DNA from: FEN-1297 sp021817845
GTDB taxonomy: Bacteria; Bacteroidota; Ignavibacteria; Ignavibacteriales; Ignavibacteriaceae
Assembly (NCBI GenBank): GCA_021817845.1
Contig: JAKAFW010000021.1
Span: forward strand, 5,872 to 69,871
DNA: 64,000 nt
Reading direction: 5' to 3'
In this document: positions 61,164-64,000 of the stretch, in pieces
Position numbering within the stretch: the stretch's first letter is position 1
Layout of the letters: each line of letters begins with the position of its first letter
Notes under the pieces: generated by a model
Told to the model about the DNA's origin: nothing
The model's database searches: none
The model's input: the letters and a program-made list of their open reading frames with translations, nothing else
Program-made: the position numbers and the translations under genes

Positions 61164-63620
61164 TCAATCCGAATTCATTTCGTCATCATTCGGAATATCC
61201 TTTACCTTATCTTTATTCTTAAAGTTATTTAGGTTATAAGAAATTCCGAGATAATAAATCCTTGAATCTCTTTGTCCTTCACTATATAAAGAGAAGCCCG
61301 TTCCATATGTTGTCCCGCTGTATCTTCTCGTATTAAAAATATCCGTTGCCCTTAATGTAACAGATAAATTTCCATTCATGAATTCTTTCCTAAGTGCAAG
61401 ATCCGTAAAATATAACGCGTCAGACCTTCCCTGTGCTGTTACAGTAGGGGAGTTATACGTATAAGAAACCTGAAGTGATAAAGTCTTATCTAGTTTGAAA
61501 GTTGTGTTCGCTCTTCCTGTCCAACTGTAGCTATATCCATTAACTCCAGTTACGTACTGCGGGTCGCTAATGTCGGTTCTGAAATATGATACATTTGCAT
61601 TGTAATCCCACCATGATGCAATACTGCCGTTGCCGACCAATTCAGCTCCGTAATTCTTTTGGCTGGCAATATTTTGAAATGTAGTCATTGTTACGCCATT
61701 ATTCAATAATGAACTAATCCTTGTTATCAAGCCTGTGGTTTGCTTAAGAAATAATGCGGAATAAATATTAATATTAAATATAAAAGAGCTGTAACCCATC
61801 TCATAAGAATCGGTGTATTGAGGCATAAGATTCGGATTACCCTTTGATAAGTTTAATGAGTCGGAATAATTTATAAATGGATTTAAATTCCATGGTTTTG
61901 GTCTATCAACACGTCTTGTGTAGCTGATCCTAAATTCATCCACAGGAGAAAAATCATAAGCGAAATAAATTGAAGGATACAAACTGTAATAATGACTTTC
62001 GTAAGTAGTGCCTTCATTAAGTATTGTCGATTTTGTAATCGCATCCTCTCCGCGTAATCCACCCTGGAATTTAAATCCTCCGATAGATCCTGTATAAATC
62101 GCATAAATTGCATGTATTTGTTCTTTGTAACCAAAATTGTTACTTCTGCCTAAGTTATTTATCCAATCATTTCCTGTGGGATCATAATTAAAATAATTAT
62201 AATCCATTCCTAAGTTTCTAATAGAACTCTTAAAACCTGCTTCAAGACGGCTGCTTTGACTAAAAGGATGGACATAATTTGACTGAATTATTAATAACTT
62301 ATTTGAATTGTCATAAGTATTATTAATTGAGGAAGAGGGAAGTATTGAAGGGCTACCGCCTGTCAACATATAATTCATGTTTGTTTTAGAAGCACTATTC
62401 ATCGAAAAATCTAAATACATAATATCTGCAGTTAATTGCCTTCCTTTTTCTTCAAAATCTTTAGTATAATCCAATGAGTAGTTTATACCCTGAACGCTTC
62501 TATTGCCGTTGGTATTATCTAAAAAATAGTCTTCTAAAGTTGAAGCGCTGTCTAATTGATAATTGTTGATTCCGCCGCTATTCGTAGCATAAAATCTCCG
62601 ATATTGAACAGATCCTGAAATTGTATTTAAGTCATTCAGCATATATTCTGTGCCAAAACGAAAATTGCCCATATTAAAATTGTTTTTAGATGAATTTGTC
62701 TGATCTAAATATGAGACACTAGGTCCAAAAGTATTTGTTCTGTCTGATAGTCCGATTCTGTTGAATTGATTAAATCTTCCGCCAAGGTCGCCGAAAAAAT
62801 TTAGATCGCCGGTTCTGTAATTAAAATTTGCAGTACCGTTATATTTACTACCGGTTCCAGCATTAATATTAAATACCCCGTTAAAGCCGGGATTACTCTT
62901 TTTCTTAAGGACAATGTTAATTATGCCTGCAGTTCCGTCGGGATCATATTTGGATGAGGGATTTGTTACAACTTCAACGGATTGAATAGAGTTTGCAGGA
63001 ATTTGTGTCAATACATCGTTGCTGCTTAATCCTGCAAATCCTGAAGGCTTTCCGTCAATTAGTATTGTTACATTACTATTTCCTCTTAAACTTATATTCC
63101 CGTCAATATCTACTTGAATTGCTGGGATGTTCTGCATTACATCAAGCGCGGAACCGCTGGAGCTAACTAAATCTTTATCGACGTTTATTACCTGCTTATC
63201 GAGATTGGTTACGATCATCTCTTTATCTGCTCTTACAACTACTCCGCTCATCTGGATTGAGGACGGCACAATGCTTATCAAACCTAATTCAGCAGCCTGG
63301 CTCTTAGATGTAATAAAAATATTCGTTATTACCGTCGTTTTATAGCCTACAAATGAAATCTTTGCATAATACTTCCCGGGCTTAACACCATTTATAATGA
63401 ATTCACCTTTACTGTTAGAAACGGTCCCGTTTATTACTGATGAGTCTCTCGAACTGAATAAACTTACGTTAGCATAATCAATAACTTTTTTCGTGCTTGA
63501 ATCAATTACTTTACCTTTGATAATTCCAGAAATAACATTTGTACTAAACTTATTTACATTCTGTGCTGATACTATAATATTTGCCAGAACAATCACAAGA
63601 ACAACGACATAAATTTTCAC
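61164..63620 (-). CDS. Outer membrane beta-barrel (TonB-dependent-like) protein
   Basis: The GTG at 63620 with GGAG upstream starts a clean signal peptide (ending VSAQ); an earlier in-frame TTG at 63650 lacks one. A carboxypeptidase-regulatory-like domain (IIKGKVIDSSTKKVIDYANV), plug-like region (ISLRGNSNVTILIDGKPSG, SKYDPDGTAGIINIVLKKK) and long barrel follow. It belongs to the outer membrane beta-barrel family common in Bacteroidota. The C-terminus is an acidic tail (NDDEMNSD) after the last strand rather than ending on Phe. It is a single-gene unit with its own terminator. Substrate unknown. Confidence 0.85.
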   Translation of the reverse strand: MKIYVVVLVIVLANIIVSAQNVNKFSTNVISGIIKGKVIDSSTKKVIDYANVSLFSSRDSSVINGTVSNSKGEFIINGVKPGKYYAKISFVGYKTTVITNIFITSKSQAAELGLISIVPSSIQMSGVVVRADKEMIVTNLDKQVINVDKDLVSSSGSALDVMQNIPAIQVDIDGNISLRGNSNVTILIDGKPSGFAGLSSNDVLTQIPANSIQSVEVVTNPSSKYDPDGTAGIINIVLKKKSNPGFNGVFNINAGTGSKYNGTANFNYRTGDLNFFGDLGGRFNQFNRIGLSDRTNTFGPSVSYLDQTNSSKNNFNMGNFRFGTEYMLNDLNTISGSVQYRRFYATNSGGINNYQLDSASTLEDYFLDNTNGNRSVQGINYSLDYTKDFEEKGRQLTADIMYLDFSMNSASKTNMNYMLTGGSPSILPSSSINNTYDNSNKLLIIQSNYVHPFSQSSRLEAGFKSSIRNLGMDYNYFNYDPTGNDWINNLGRSNNFGYKEQIHAIYAIYTGSIGGFKFQGGLRGEDAITKSTILNEGTTYESHYYSLYPSIYFAYDFSPVDEFRISYTRRVDRPKPWNLNPFINYSDSLNLSKGNPNLMPQYTDSYEMGYSSFIFNINIYSALFLKQTTGLITRISSLLNNGVTMTTFQNIASQKNYGAELVGNGSIASWWDYNANVSYFRTDISDPQYVTGVNGYSYSWTGRANTTFKLDKTLSLQVSYTYNSPTVTAQGRSDALYFTDLALRKEFMNGNLSVTLRATDIFNTRRYSGTTYGTGFSLYSEGQRDSRIYYLGISYNLNNFKNKDKVKDIPNDDEMNSD

Positions 63621-63945
63621 TTTTTCTCCAAAACTAAATGAATAAAACAAATTAGAAATTTTTAATTTTATGATTTGACAACCGTGTAACCGGTATAGTT
63701 TAAATGTGTAACATCCTTAAATACCACTATTCAAATCAACAAACCGTTTATAATAATTTTGTATTTTGAGTATCTACACTTATGCCCAATGCTTATTGCT
63801 TTTTGTGTCAAACAAGTTCGCAGAGGGGTTCCCCTTGTCATTTCGACGACCGATAGGGAGTGCTCGCCCCGTTTGCGGGTAATGGCACTAACATAGGAAA
63901 TAATTGAAATAATGATTATATTTGTTGAAAATCAAAGGAAAAAAG
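63621..63945. other. Intergenic region with a repeat-like, GC-richer block
   Basis: 325 bases between divergent genes. The block near 63805-63885 contains the hairpin AGGGG-TT-CCCCT (63824-63835) inside an outer ACAAG/CTTGT pair (63812-63816 and 63834-63838), then CATTTCGACGACCG, which resembles a motif often seen in dispersed repeats of Bacteroidota, and CCCC/GGG inverted pairs near 63866-63877. No gene is seen. Promoters for both flanking genes must lie here but were not resolved. Confidence 0.5.
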
Positions 63946-64000
63946 ATGACGCCAAATTTATCATTATTAAGAAGCAATCAATTAAGAGAATTTCTTAGGA
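63946..64000 (+). CDS. Start of a + strand gene, cut by the window edge
   Basis: ATG at 63946 preceded by AAAGGAA at a suitable distance. The 18 readable codons (MTPNLSLLRSNQLREFLR) have no stop before the window ends. Too short to identify. Confidence 0.5.
   Translation, partial: MTPNLSLLRSNQLREFLR

Overview
The window is AT-rich DNA from a Gram-negative bacterium of the Bacteroidota/Ignavibacteria lineage, most likely a free-living anaerobic polysaccharide degrader of class Ignavibacteria. The indicators are type IX secretion (T9SS) sorting tails of the form NYPNPFNPSTT, several PorV/PorQ-like outer membrane proteins, TonB-dependent receptors with a carboxypeptidase-regulatory-like N-terminus, and many TTG/GTG starts. 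The lineage is inferred; no rRNA or tRNA gene is visible.

Region 1 (1-22103, + strand) is one long, closely spaced operon that enters from the left. It runs: large Asp-rich secreted protein, PorV-like protein, divergent SurA/parvulin-like protein, sugar ABC importer (binding lipoprotein and two permeases), two GH130 enzymes, two secreted enzyme-like proteins of unrecognised family, a GH2 beta-mannosidase, a secreted six-hairpin glycosidase-like protein and the ABC ATPase. It reads as a beta-mannoside uptake and phosphorolysis locus. The paired long and short GH130 enzymes suggest beta-1,2-mannosides, but the linkage is not proven.

Region 2 (22104-23464) is a gene-poor stretch with a broken hybrid histidine kinase, a cluster of mini-hairpins with exchanged stem bases, and two TGTAAA-NN-TTTACA operator-like palindromes. 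The nearer palindrome lies just upstream of a LacI-family regulator.

Region 3 (23465-50972, + strand) is a second glycan locus with the same plan. It holds a LacI regulator, a T9SS-tailed double CBM9-like protein, a strong terminator, a TonB receptor, a second large Asp-rich protein, a second PorV-like protein, GH94 phosphorylase, GH2, two GH144-type endo-beta-1,2-glucanase-like proteins, a sugar ABC importer, GH3 beta-glucosidase, a SurA-like prolyl isomerase and a nearly identical second copy of the ABC ATPase. The enzyme set fits beta-1,2-glucan (sophoro-oligosaccharide) use: cleavage at the surface, TonB and ABC import, then cytoplasmic phosphorolysis.

Region 4 (50987-61004, - strand) is a convergent, tightly coupled cluster: two PorV/PorQ-like proteins, an Asp-box beta-propeller protein, a lipoprotein, an M50 membrane protease, a DUF1207 protein, a radical SAM enzyme, a membrane GT2, a NodB deacetylase and a TPR lipoprotein. 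It is followed by a terminator and a separate outer membrane beta-barrel receptor (61164-63620). The last bases hold a repeat-like stretch and the start of another + strand gene.

The most interesting signal is the twin, SusD-less transport module. A TonB receptor (seen in locus 2, presumably just outside the window in locus 1) is grouped with a ~1000-residue Asp-rich secreted protein, a dedicated PorV, a dedicated periplasmic isomerase and a complete ABC importer whose ATPase gene shows a gene-conversion-like mosaic between the two loci.
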